Positions 46,001 through 58,500 of a DNA stretch of 64,000 nucleotides are shown here, piece after piece. The translations under genes and the position numbers were made by a program. Origin of the DNA: Drosophila miranda (Eukaryota; Arthropoda; Insecta; Diptera; Drosophilidae); assembly GCF_003369915.1 (NCBI RefSeq), contig NC_046677.1, forward strand, positions 23,516,913 through 23,580,912. The letters run 5' to 3'. How positions within the stretch are numbered: the first letter of the stretch is position 1; each line of letters starts with the position of its first letter. The notes under the pieces are model-generated. The model saw only the letters and a program-made list of their open reading frames with translations. It was not told the DNA's origin and ran no database searches.

Positions 46001-48813
46001 TTTTGTTTTGATCCTAAAGACATCCCAACATATTTATAAAAAAACACAAAAACATTTATAAGATGTTAGATAATACAGGATTTGGATCAGGATGATATAT
46101 ATGGGAAGTTTCTAGACTACTCTCTATAAGGTCCCTATATCTTCCTGATCCATTAATCCCCTATATCATTACTACATATATGACACAAATAAATCTATAT
46201 ATAAATATAAATACAGTTTCTACAATGTTTTATGATACCCAAGACCCTCTATTGTGTGTATTTCCACTCTTAATTTTACTTTTGAAAACTCTGATCACAT
46301 ATTTTTGTATAATTTAATATACTTACTGTTTTTTTTGTTTTTGATAAACAATCCAATCCAAAACCCCCCTACAAATCTTATGTAAATAGATGAATATACA
46401 ACAATGATTGGCAAACCGCGAGATGGCAAAAAGAGCAGGCTGCTCTAAGGCCACAGACACGAGCACCACATCAAAGAACCACAAGAAACCACAGCAACAC
46501 CATCCAACAGAACCAGAAATCGAAACCAGATGAAGAACCAAACCCAAAAACCAAAACCAAACCCCAAACCCAAAACCGTTTGAAACTATGATTGAGAGAT
46601 GATGAAGAAACTTTTCTATATAAGAATTTGGCAAACTGATCTATGAGAAAACGCACTGAGACAAAGCGAGTGCAAGCCCCAAACTACTGGACTACTGGAT
46701 AGAGAGAATCAGAATCAGAGATGAACAGAAAATCGAGTGGTACGTTGGATGCCGTACATAAATATTGATACTCGTGTGAATATCGAGGACGTCTACTGTC
46801 TACTGCTATCTAGTGCTACTATCTACTACCATCACCAATCTGCTATATAATCGTATATCTACTGTAATCAACAATATGTAATTTTCTACGTGTTTTCTAC
46901 CTCTTCTACCTCTCTCTCTATCTATCATATAAATATTCTATATAAATATCGTATACGTGTTGTTCTTCAGTTCTGGCTCGTTCGTTTCTTGGTTACAATA
47001 GAATATAAATGATCAACATATAATATATATTATATTCCGCTCTATAAATATGTATCTCTTTAAGTGTATCTTCTCTCTCTGCCTCTCTCTCTCTCTCTCT
47101 GTATCTCTGTGTGTGTGCGTGTATTTTTGTTATTCCCAAATACAAAAGATATCAAAGGCGAATTCCCCTTCAGTATCCCCCCCATAGATATAGGTATAAA
47201 AACAATCGAAAAACTCTCTGTATTATCTTGAACTCTTGTATTTCAGATATGGCCTTCAGTTTCGACTAAACAGAAAAAAAGAAAACATACCAGAAAGCTA
47301 TTTTGTAATTTATTAAAAACCCGAAAAAGACACAAAACAAAAATCAAAAAAATCAAACAAATAATGAAACAAAGAAAGACCGAAACTCTACAAAAAAAAT
47401 CGAACCAAAAACGTAACGAAATCAAAAAAAGAAAACTCAGTTATACTCGTAATTATGTAAAAAGAAAAATCCTTCGTTCGTTCGTTCTGTCGTTCATCAT
47501 TCATGCTATCTGCTAACCAAAAAACCATGGACTCTGCTGGGCGGGTGTGTTGGTTAAAACCTTTTTAATAATCTCCTCCTCCTACTCCTAGTATAGAAAA
47601 TCTAATAAATCTAACTCTAAACGTAATTTCCAAAGCCAAAGCATAACTCTCTCTCTCTTTCTCTCTCGCTCTCCCTATTAAACTATTTAAACTCTATAAC
47701 CCCGTATCGAATCCGAATCCGAATCCCTTGCAAAAGTGTCAAATAGTTGAACAAAACTTCCAAAACTACTAGCTAGAGAAAAAACCACCCCACACCATCT
47801 CCCCAACAGCATTGATTCTAGAAAAGTTTTTCCCCCCTGATCCGTAACTTTTTCCCTTCTGCAAAACTTGAACGGAAATTCCTCTTTGCGATATGTGTAG
47901 CTCTAGAGATATGTATATGTATATGTACAATAAATACCTTACAATATAAGTGTTTGAAAAGCATGCTGCATGTGTTGCAACGTTCCTTGACTCGAATCTC
48001 GGAAAACTTTTGAGGATGTGTGATTAGTGTTTAGTGCTTAGTCGATGTCTCCCTGTAATCCTACTTGTTATTTATGTGTGTGTTCTTGTGTATGTGTATG
48101 TGTTGTTCAACCACCCCACCCCACCCCACAAACCCCAAACACCCCCCTTCTGTCTCGTATTGTAGTAACCAAAAAGTGCACCCAGTAATCAAAAACTACA
48201 TAAAGTTGTGTCCCACTTGAAATGCGATTAAAACCCAAACGAATTTGGTCTCTCAGCTTTTGAAAAACCATGAAAATAATATTTATTTCTCTCTCTTTCT
48301 CTCTTTTCTTTCTTCTCTCTCCTCTCTCTCTCTCTCTCTTTCTGTAACTATCTTTTCCGGCTATATCCTACCTATTTCCTACCTACCTCAAAAAAATCTC
48401 GTATGAAACTATCTTTTGCGGCGGCCTTAACACAAATAGTTGCTCAACTCTTCGCAGGTCCACTGGGCGCCAGCATCGTGGCGATGAGTCCGCGTACGAT
48501 GCTCGATTTGAATCCGGCCTTGGCCATGGGCAAGCCGACATTTCAGCCCCGATTCCCCACCCAACTGGCGGCCACACCGTCGCCCATGGCCAGCACCAAC
48601 ACCCATGGCGGTGCAGCCGCAGCAGCGGCAACGGCAACGGCAGTAGGCGTTGGAGCCACAACAACCACCGTAGTGGCACCGATTGTGCCACCAACCATTG
48701 CGGTCTCCACAACCGCTAGTGTGGGCAAGGACAGCGGAATTTCCACAACAACCACCACAGCTACAGCCGCAGGCAACGCCAATCTGGAGACCAGCAAGAA
48801 GGCCTTCCTCTAA
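43062..48813 (+). CDS. Shaw: Shaw, Kv3-type voltage-gated potassium channel subunit, with alternative C-termini
   Basis: A neuronal plasma-membrane K+ channel that forms tetramers. Common exons: 43062-43312, 43381-43498, 43563-43757, 43827-44045, 44184-44787 and 44848-44976. The known fly protein starts at the ATG at 43104 ([13 protein letters not shown]); an in-frame ATG at 43062 adds 14 residues. Numbering from 43104: T1 tetramerisation domain about 10-100, S1 175-196, S2 228-251, S3 about 260-282, S4 about 295-318 with only a few basic residues ([11 protein letters not shown]), S5 326-348, pore signature TVGYGD 377-382, S6 about 393-420 with PVPVIV. The last common exon ends phase 1 (K-S-G|gtgagt). 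Joining to 47247-47269 gives DMAFSFD and 498 residues, the known Shaw end. Joining to 48458-48813 gives a 609-residue form. Joining to 46390-46448 gives a 510-residue form. Reading through the donor ends at 45164. Confidence 0.95.
44977..46389 (+). other. Shaw: Shaw 3' intron, first part, with possible read-through tail
   Basis: Without splicing at 44976, the frame stays open for 62 codons to 45164. It includes a Pro/Thr-rich stretch ([20 protein letters not shown]). This could be an intron-retention isoform or chance. The rest is AT-rich with no exon seen. Confidence 0.4.
46390..46448 (+). CDS. Shaw: Candidate alternative last exon of Shaw (short basic C-terminus)
   Basis: After the AG at 46388-46389, bases 46390-46448 continue in frame from the phase-1 donor at 44976 to give [19 protein letters not shown] and a stop. 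The acceptor has a modest pyrimidine tract (CCCCCCTACAAATCTTATGTAAATAG). The peptide is charged and carries a KPRDGKKSR cluster. Its codon use looks normal for this gene. Chance is possible for 19 codons. Confidence 0.5.
46449..48457 (+). other. Shaw alternative 3' UTRs and introns
   Basis: Apart from the 23-base exon at 47247, I see only CT, GT and AT microsatellite-like DNA, including CT runs at about 47085-47100, 47648-47672 and 48290-48340. Poly(A) signal AATAAA lies at 47929-47934. Confidence 0.5.
47247..47269 (+). CDS. Shaw: Shaw last exon encoding DMAFSFD
   Basis: TTGTATTTCAG precedes AT ATG GCC TTC AGT TTC GAC TAA. With the G from the previous exon this gives D-M-A-F-S-F-D, which I recognise as the end of the canonical fly Shaw protein. 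A poly(A) signal AATAAA follows at 47929-47934. Confidence 0.85.
48458..48813 (+). CDS. Shaw: Shaw alternative last exon encoding an Ala/Thr-rich tail
   Basis: The acceptor CTCAACTCTTCGCAG fits the phase-1 donor at 44976 (G+GT = Gly). It gives 118 further codons: [20 protein letters not shown], a Pro/Phe stretch, then Ala, Thr and Val repeats and a KKAFL end. The conserved-looking first 40 residues followed by low complexity resemble a cytoplasmic tail. Poly(A) signal AATAAA at 50901-50906 is the last obvious one downstream. Confidence 0.75.
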
Positions 48814-50950
48814 AGGCAGCCAAGGCCCAACGGCCACTCTATGATCCTCTATCCACCATCTAAGCAATATCTAATCGAAATCTAAGGCTATCATCCTTCG
48901 CATACGTATTGTCTAAGTACCCAGAGTATACAGAGATATATATGTACACCTATGTATTCCCCAAGTATTCAGAGATCGACACAGGGATCCAAGGAAAACG
49001 AATCATCTTTGGGTTCCATATCATATCATGTTTCAGTCTGTCCAAAAAAAATAATGTTTCAGTCAAGACATATCGGCTATTTTCTGGGGTTCTCATATAA
49101 ATACGATCCTAAGTTTCACTTTCAGACAGAGAATCGGATATCCCTTCGGAGCAAAGAAATTAGAGATATTTTTAAGGATCCTAGATCATCCTTTTGTTTA
49201 CTTATATGAGGTCTCAAATCTATAAAAAGAACCAATCAAATCTAAGCAGCAATACATGATCGTAGATCATCATTATTTCTCTAGGAATATTTCCAGATGA
49301 ATCATAGATCATCTTTATTTCTCTCATATCAATTTCCAATTGTATTTCCTAGAAACTTTTACGTTGACCATACAACAACAACAACATACCCATGAATCTT
49401 ATATCGGATCTTATACATAACCCCAAACTATATATAGATAATACCTACAACAAATTGCTTGACAAAAACAAGACAAAGCCGAAAAGCAAAAGTTCTTAAG
49501 CCCCAAAAAAATGTTTTATCCCCCCAAGAAAAAAGCTTAATAATAAAATATTTTTTACACAAGCCATAGGATAAAAAAAATCCAAGAAAAATAGAAGAAG
49601 AATGTATATAAAACATAGATGCTTTATAGCTCGGTTTGCCAGTTCCTTATGCGTTGTGTAAAGACTCTGCTGCCTCCAATGTGTGTGTGTGTGGGATGGC
49701 AGGCAGTTGAGGGTTTGGTCTGGAAGCTTTAAGTTCATCTAAAATGCAGTTAGCGACGCTTTCGCCATTGCCTAATTAAACAGAAAACCAAAAACCAATC
49801 AAAAAGTACCCTCATGCTTCATTCAAGACTCTCAGGCACGTGTTAACTTAAACTTTTCCACACCCCAACCCAAGGAAAAACTATATAAATATATAGAAAA
49901 GGTGTACTCGAAGTTCGTCTTCATCTTCATTTTTGGCTTCAATCAAAACAAACAAACAAACGAAAAAACGAGTAACTTTTCGGGCAGAGAACTTGAAAAC
50001 TTGAGAAAAACAAACGAAATTTTCCAGCAGTTGGCACTTTTTTGCTCATCATTCACTCAGTGACTAACCTGCGGGTAGGATTACTTGGGGAAGGAAAATC
50101 GCTGCAATTATTCTCAGAGGGAAGGGAGGAACCGAAGCAAGTGTTTCCAGCCAAGAAGATAAGGGGGGAACAACCTTTGAGGAGTTCAAAATGCAAATAA
50201 CTGTTTGAGAGCAAACAAAGAATGCTTAAAATTTCCCAATTTTCCCACTAGGAAAACAAGTTTACAAATTGCTGTAGGGGTGTAGTGAGTGGTTAATGAA
50301 AACAGCTACTTTTTAAGATTGTTTCCCCAAGGTTTTCTTTGATTTTACAAGGACTTTCATTAGCTAATTCTCTTGTACATTTTGAATATATCTCTTGGCG
50401 AATATTACGCCTACATTTACATCTAAACATAAGCATAGGAACGAGAACGAGAACAAACTAATGAAAACTAACAAGAAAAACGCCATGGAAAGCGCTTTGC
50501 ACAAATGCGAAACAAGCAACAAATATAACGATCGAAAGGGCAACAAAACATTTGTTAAGTTTTTACAATGAAGAGCATTAATAATAAAAAATAACAACTA
50601 AATTAATATTAAATATTGCAAGCTATTTGAACGGGAAAACCAAACCATTTCTCATATGATTTTATTTTTCGTTTTCTTTTGGTTTCCGTTCTCTCGCGTA
50701 TTATTTCGAAAAACTGTTTTTTAATTATTGTATAGTTAAGCAAATTGTATACTATTTGAACTAAACAACAAACAAAATTGTTCTCTCAATAATTCATGAA
50801 CAAACAAATTAAATTAATTATATATACATTTATATATATAATTGGATATATATATATACACTATACATATATATGAATTTCAGAAAATACAAGAAATTGC
50901 AATAAAGAAATCTATTGAACACCAAAACAAAAAACCAACAAAACAATTTA
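48814..50950 (+). other. Likely long 3' UTR of the distal Shaw isoform
   Basis: AT-rich, with a TA-rich string at about 50820-50875 and AATAAA at 50901-50906. Related short strings recur near 49190-49330 (AATCATAGATCATC types). No exon is seen. Confidence 0.4.
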
Positions 50951-52201
50951 ATTTATTTTTCAATGGGTGTGGGAAGGTCTTAGGTCTATATGATGGACTT
51001 TGACATACTCAGAGGTGTAGCAGTTTGAAAAGATATATAGTATTGATTCTGCCACAGGAAATGGCAAACATTTCTAATGGTTATCTTTGGAAGATCTTAA
51101 GTACATTTTAGAGCTCCCAAAAGTCATTGTATAACTCAGATTAGAAATATTAGAACCCACCAATTGAAGGGCATTCGAAGCCCTGAAATCATCTCACATT
51201 CAAGCATTTAAGCCACAATCTTCTTCCACCAACTGCTGGCAAAGTTGGTCTGCTACAGAGTAGCATATTACATTGTTAAACCTCCTCCACAGCGGACTGC
51301 TTAATATTCGACTCCAGCTGACGTTTGGGGAACCGCTTTATGACCACTTTCGGTATTTGTTTCGATTTCATTACCAAAATTTGCTATTGCAATAACAACT
51401 CAAACGGTCGTCTCAACTCTCTAGACGACACCACACAAAAAGCGAAAGAAACGCTGGCCCCCCGAGGGCCTGACCTTCCATTGTATCCGATGGGGAGAGC
51501 AGAGTAAAGCCCAACCAAGTGGAAGTGAGTCCGAGCCGAGACCGAGACCGAGACAGAGACTCCATTCACCTCTTTCGGCCGTTGGCTGTGGGCCAATAAA
51601 GCGCTTCATTAACCAGTGCCAGAGCCATAGCCAGAGCCATAGCCAGAGCCACCCATCACCCATACTCATACTATTTACAAGAGCCCGCAAAAATTCCAAT
51701 GCTAAGCTAGGGGAATCCATCCCATCCATTCAATCCAAAAGATGCCCCTCGGGGCACTCTGATCAACAGTTGGTTTCCCGGAGGAGGGGCATCAGGTTGG
51801 GGTGGTGGCATCCATTCTGCTCTCCACAAAATGTTTCAATAGTTTTGTACGAAAAGTTTTTTGGAGTTGAATGTCTGGGAATAATCCATGAAATTTCAAT
51901 TACAAGACCAGGGCAAATTATGCCCAAAGACAGTGCAGAGCGCCTTCGGTCGGTCTGGTCTGTGGCATGTCTAGGGTGGCAGGTCTAGGCATGCCTGCTT
52001 GGTGTACAATTATATTGTAATCTAACGAGTGTGGCTCTATAGCTCTTGACTGCTGCTCTCTTGCTGGAATGTTGTGGGGGATCAGATGAAAAACATGAAC
52101 AAAAAAAGCGTTACTATATTTTTGCCGACAAATTTTTGCAGAGTTTTCCAGTTTTTCTTTTCGTTGCGCAATGAGAGTGGTGGTGGTGGCGCTGGAAAAA
52201 G

Positions 52202-52232
<31 letters not shown>

Positions 52233-53500
52233 TCTCTCCCAATCAATCTCTTTCTCCTTCGATTGAAATTCCTCAATGAAGCTTGCTCTCTGCCACAATC
52301 TCTCTCTCTCACTCTCTCCATTTGGCCACATTTCTCTGTGGCTATTTGGCTATTTTGCATTGCTATTGCTCCGCAAAAGAAAGTCTCATGTCTCTGTCGC
52401 TCTCTGGGGGTACACTCTCTGCCTCTCTCCAGTTGGGGGTACGGGATGTCTCTGCCACTGCTACTCTGTGTTGCCGGTCTGGTCGGGGTCTCTGGTCTCT
52501 TGTATTTGCCTCTGCCACGGCCTGGTGTTGCCTGCCACGGCCTGCTTGCTGCCTGGCCTGATGCCGATGCCGATGCCGCTGCCTGCCTTTCTGCCTGTCC
52601 GGAGTTTTCAAGCATTTTAGTTGAATTTCGACTGCGCGACGTGTAAGTCTCCTCCGATTCTCCTCCGGAAACCGTCGTCGGCGTCGTCAGTTTCGGTGGA
52701 TCCGTCAATTCCGTGGCTCTCTGTGTATTTTGCGTACTCTGCGACGTCTTTTGGGACAATTTCGGCCGACAATTGTCCATCAATCCAGCCGAAAGAAGGA
52801 AAAGAAACAAACAAAAAATCCACAAAGAAAACTCGCATCTCGTCTCGTCGGAGGAAAATATAAATATAAATTCCTTGTGCTTCAACAACGTCTGACAGCG
52901 GCGACGGCGGCGGCATTTTCCTCCAGTATGATGTTATTTCTGTGCATTCGGCGATTTTAGGTTGGTTTTTTTTTGGGGGGGGTTTTTTTTTTGCTCGACC
53001 GCTTGGGTTTTGCCAATTTTCCTATTTTGAATATTAAAAGCCAAGTGCCGGGCCGCAACGGCGATGACGCTGACAGTTTTTTGTGTGCCCCCCGTGGCCG
53101 CTCAGGTTTTCCTCCACTGGCACTACACTGGTACTCCTCCTCCGATTAAGACCAGTCTGGCATCGTGGCTGCGTTGCCTGGTTACGTTTACAACTCAGCC
53201 ATGGACCAGGGGCCACGGACCAGGGACCGGGGACCATGGACCGATGCCATGCATTATACATAAGCTCTAGTGAGAGGTCTGGGGAAAGATTCGATGGAGA
53301 AACAGAGAGTAGAGAAAGAGAGAGCGGAGAGGAGAGGAGAGGAGTCGACAATGTGCTAGAGCTGAAGTAGCTTCATCTGCAGCTTCAACTGCTGCCACTG
53401 CCACTGCCCCTGCCTCTGGGTCCCCCAACTAGATTAAGTGTGAGCTGGAGTTGTGGCTTTTATTTTTGGAACTGGAACTCTTTATTATTAGCCACGACTC
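50951..53500. other. Intergenic/unknown, with a GC-rich block of open minus-strand frames
   Basis: A CT run lies at 52202-52228. Around 52617-52916 the sequence is GC-rich and open in two minus-strand frames, one reading LTDPPKLTTPTTVSGGESEE and the other DVAEYAKYTESHGIDGSTET. This could be a first exon or 5' UTR of a minus-strand gene. No family is recognised, so I do not call a CDS. Confidence 0.25.
52202..52228. repeat. (CT)n dinucleotide microsatellite
   Basis: An uninterrupted CT run of about 27 bases. Confidence 0.95.
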
Positions 53501-53839
53501 TTACCATTTGCGCTGTTAACGCTACTCCACTTGAATCCGTCCTGCAATATTAATGACCATTTTCCCTGACAAATATTGAAGCGATTGTAACACGCCTGCC
53601 AAAGGTAATTGTAACTGGAACTGCGGTTCGTTAAGGGGTATCCATCTGCGGTTTTGGGGTAGGCTTTATCCATCGATTGGTCATGCGAAACTCTGAATGC
53701 CATCGCCCACTGGCGATTGGCATTACGTTTCGCTGAACCAAACTAATGAATCGATTGCGGAATTCGACACTTGACATCTGTATCTGTATCTGTATCGGTA
53801 TCGCGTGTGAAAACTCATACGAACTATGAGATGTGTTGG

Positions 53840-54775
53840 GATACGACTTTAATTTATACGGATTCAAATGCTATTTATATGGAGAACAAATTTTCCTGTG
53901 CTGATGCTTAAATTTATGCTAATTTAGTGGTTTAGCATATATTTTGTTGATATTTCAATTTACACAAATTCTGGGGTAGCATATTATGGTATGTTGCTCC
54001 TTAAGTCTATAGTAAATATTTACATTTCAGGTATCTCGCTTGCCCCTAGGTTGCTCCTTAAATTTATACAAATTTTTGGCTGCAGCGCATAACATTCTTT
54101 CTTCAATTTATACGGACTTCAAGCCATGGAAATATACAATTTCTATTCATTCATAATTTACAAAAAGTTTTGCACGTAGCGTATTTTTTGCTACTTTTAA
54201 ATAATTGCAATTTTCCTCTTAAATGTAAAGAATTTGGTTAGTCGGGCGTATAATATTTTCGTTCAAAATTTTTCATTGAAACCCAAAGGAATTCTTGTTA
54301 AAAATAAACAAATTTATAGGTAAAGCATAATTTGTAGTAGAGCATTATTTTCCTCTATAAAATAAAACTCATTTGAGTAGAGATATTCCATCCTTGTAAA
54401 TTTCTCCTTTAAAAATGTTCCTGGCTTCTTCCTTCATAGATATTGGGGAATTTCCAGATGGACATGCCGAAATCGCGACAAATATCCAGGTATATCGGCT
54501 ATGGGTTTCCTCTAAAAGGTATACAAATTTCTACGCCCACTAGCTTTGCCTCTACTCTAATTTATAATACTCAAAAGATAGTTAAATGGCACAAGTCGTA
54601 AAGACTTTGAATTAATGTTGTTTCGTAGGGGGCTGTGATATTAAGTTTCAGCCATAAATTTACCTTAACAGTGGCCTTACGCCAGTTGCGGGGGACACAT
54701 TTTGAAAGTGCAACAGTTATATAGTTTATAGTGCTGTGTAATCTTTAGTTTTCACATAAATTTATATAAACATTT
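53840..54775. repeat. AT-rich segment with a recurrent AATTTATAC-type motif
   Basis: Variants of TAAATTTATAC/ATTTACACAAATT occur near 53847, 53908, 53957, 54055, 54104, 54310, 54550, 54643 and 54755, often after CTTA or TTCA. TTGCTCCTTAA occurs at about 53994 and 54051. The pattern suggests a decayed tandem or nested repeat. Confidence 0.35.
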
Positions 54776-55489
54776 AAGGATCAGAAGCATTTGCTTTATC
54801 TGCAATGGCTTTTGGGGAAAATAAAAGAAATATGTGGGTTTTCTTTGGTTTGTTTTTTCAGAAGTATACCAGAGCTGTGGATTGTAGGTTTGAGGCTTAA
54901 ATGTATGGGATTTTGAGAGGCGGGGCCCGTTGCCTACACCCTCGAACATCTCTTTTAGGCGGACAGCGGCAAAAGTGTAATATTGTTTCCTTCAGTTGAT
55001 TTATTTTCACCCTTCAGCTTCAGTATGAAGTTATGGAAGCGTCAGGCGCTGGTAAAATGTGCGAAAAGTTTGCTTTTGACACAAAGATAATTGAATTTTA
55101 TTTAAAGCCTTTCAAGAATATGATTTTTCATATATGAGTTTTCCACAACGGCGGTTGAATCCGAATAATTTGGCTGTATTTTTCTGCAGGAGTAGCGCAC
55201 TGTAGTGCCTCGAGAGTTGTGGAGTTTCCCTTGACATTTCCCAGATATCAAAATGGAATTAACAACAGAGTTTCTCTTAGTTTCGGTGGTGACTACGACT
55301 ACCCCCACAATTGTGGTGTAGCTAACCAAAACGACTCTGATCCCCGACTAAATGTTGAGCAAACTCTGTCCCACTGCAGTGCCAAGAGCAAAGCTACTAA
55401 AACCAGTCGGAGCATCTCCCGTGGCACAAGCCCGTGGCATACTTTCAGGCGAGGACACGGCGCGGAACATCAGGAGGAAAAAAGTGGAA

Positions 55490-55590
55490 AGCCAAGAGAA
55501 AAACGGTGCAAAACCAGTAGGAAATCAGGGGAAAACCAAGAGAAAAACGTTGCAAAACCAGGAGAAAAACAGTCCGAAACCAGGAGACAA
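55490..55590. repeat. Degenerate A-rich tandem repeat of about 22 bp
   Basis: Units resembling AAAACCAGGAGAAAAACAGT follow one another three to four times. Confidence 0.5.
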
Positions 55591-58500
55591 ACAGACAACA
55601 CAGAACTGCGTTGAATGTGGATGGGAAATCAAGGTATCAGCCGGTTCGAGGCCAGGCCATCGTTTAGCACAATTCGATGGTTAATTTTTTATGCGATTAC
55701 CCCCCTGCCAGTCAGAGGATTGTAATTGCATTTTAATATTGATGATATATTGATGGCCCTGGGATGTGTGACCGGGCCAATGAGACAGACGGCAGACAGA
55801 CGCCTGTGCGGAGCGATCTGCCAATTGTGTTTCTCTTTACTTCATTTATGAAATTTACATTTATTTCATTCAGTGACAGACAGCACACCACACCTCGAAC
55901 GCAGTCGCTTTTGATTAAGGTTATTGCGATTGTAGTACCCGGTAGTCGCGACGAGGAAGGGTCTCCATAGTCTCTATAGAAATCGAGCAAGAAAATAGAG
56001 ATATATAGAGATAGATATGCAGTATAGAGATCAGAGGTTACTAATCTACAAATATGTTTGGGTTTGATTAGATCCTATATACCAATCTCTCAATCTTCCT
56101 CCAATTTAAGAGACTTCCCTAGTTTTGGGTATCTTATAGTCGTTATATCTACTTTAAAGTTCTTACTGGCTTGTGCTGTGCTGCGTTGGGTCACGCCTGG
56201 GTCAAGGGTCAGGCGCTGAGGCGCTGATTGTGTGTTGGGGGCGGGGTCCTCATTTGCATAGTTTGATTTCGCGTTTGTCAGCCCTTGCCATTGTTGACAC
56301 TCTGTCGTCAGCTGTGGCAACAACAGCGAGGGGCACCAACATCGCGGCGAAAGGTGAGCATCGCAACAGCAGCAACAGCAGCAACGTATTTGTCAAAAAT
56401 CAATTGTACGGTTAAGTGCCAGGACACTTTACACGAAATTTTCCACTCTCCTGGGCTACGCACTCACGCTGACACAGCTCCTGCTACTCCTGGTTCTGCT
56501 GTTCTGGCTCCTGTTCGTCCTCCGTGCGGGATTTCCATTTACAATATTAAATTTGTGCTGAAGTCGTGTCGACTCCCCCCCTCAGTACAACTGCATTATT
56601 TTCGTTTTTCCCCACAGACACACACACACACACAGACACACAATCCCCTCCACTCGCACACCATCTTAAATAAGAAGTTCATTTCCCATTTCCCAACGAA
56701 AGGGACCGACGACGACTCCTACAAACAATGGATTCCATCACGAAAATACGTATATGTCAATCGAAAGTATTTCATTTCATTTTATTTTTCGTTCTTCTGT
56801 TTCTAAGAAATTTTGGGTTTCTGGTTTTTCCGGTCAGAGGGGAGAGAAAAACCTTTTTCGGTTTTTATTTACAATTGGCTTATCTTGGATTTGTCTATGG
56901 CTTGCCTACGATTTCGATGAAATGGATATTTTTGGCAAACAGAAAAATGGCAATTATTTATTGATTAGGTAGACATTTAGATTTATCCTTCAAAACAGGG
57001 GACAAAAGCATATCAATATCGCAGGTTTCGACCCAAACGAGAGGACAGGGCAAACATTGATTTAGTCCCGGTCAAAAGTTGTCGAGTGGTCGGCCTGACC
57101 TTTCGACAATTTTTTCCAATTTGAGGCAATTTGCAAGAGAAAAACTTTCGCCGTGCAAAGTCTAATTAGATGAGACATCAGTATAAAGTGTAGATAATTT
57201 GCATATTTCTCGAAAATTCACGAAACATTGAATAAGACTTTCATCTCATTTCGGAACTTTGCGAGGGACTTTCCTTCAGATTGTTCAACTTGCTGTTCGA
57301 GATATGTTAATGAAGTTAAGCGAAGAAGTTTGCCTTTGCCTTGTTGTTTGATTGTGCTCGTAATGCTATGGTTTTTATTCCTTCAAAGAGGATCGACGTG
57401 AAAAATCAGTTTATTCCACTAACTTATTGGCACATTAAAGCACAGAAATCCAAACTGTTTGACCTTTTTGTACAAAGTATTTACGGAAATATTTACTGAG
57501 TCATTAAGGTATTTTTTGTGCCCTGCAATACATAAATATGTGTGACTGGAAGAGGTTGCCAAAGAGGTGTTTGCTGCTAAGCCACACTGCGAGAGAGAGA
57601 TAGAGAGCGGCACAAGAGTCCAATACGTTGGTGAAAATATTTTATTAAATTCCTAATAAATATATATGTATATATTTAAGGCTGCACTTTGCCTAATTAT
57701 AAATCCCCCATAATTAATGGCATCTCGCATCTAATCTAATATCTACTATTTAATCTTCAAATATCACAAGACTCGTTCCTGAGGGCTGCTTTAACAGCAA
57801 GGAATCCCAGCCGACGCTGGGCTTTAAACAAATTAGTTTGAATAATTTGCTGGCGCTTGTATCATTTATAAACCGAAAACTTCTTAATCAAGCCACACAA
57901 ACCACACAAGGGTTTTGCCCAGCTGCCATTTTCCCCCACCGCGTTGCTTAATTGTCCTTTGGTGCGTTTTCTCTATGGGTTTCTCTCTTGCTCCTCTGTT
58001 GGCTTTAATCCCAGGCAAAACTTTGACATAGAAGAGCTTTCCCCAGGACTAGTGGTTGCTGGACTGCATCTTATCTTGAGCACATCCCAAAACGCATTGA
58101 CAGCCACTTGATGCTGCTCCTGGTGGTTTTATTTTTAGTTTTTCCTTTCAAGTCCTCCACAGTACAGTCCACAGTCCTGGCTGGACGTAACTTGCAAATC
58201 CTTTATGATTTAGTAGTGTGTCCGTTGTGTGACTTCCAGCCCATGACACGCCTCCCTCTGCTGTCCCTCGGCTGTCACATAAACCGATTAAACTGTGAGC
58301 AGCTTATGCATTTTGTATCTGTCAGCTATCTGGTATCTGGCAAATGTGCAGCCATAAGCAGGTCAGGCTTGAGGCCTCCACCAACAGAGGGTCCCCGCCG
58401 GGACGCCATGCCACATCGATCAACATGACTGCAAGTGCTTCCATTAGTGACGCAAATTTCTTGTTAAACTTTGATTCGACAAACTGCATTCGTTGACTGT

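Noticed and set aside
52082-52888. 268-codon minus-strand frame
   Set aside because: Much of it is RERERERE and similar translations of CT repeats. Only the 52.6-52.9 kb part is noted as a weak signal; a full-length protein is not supported.
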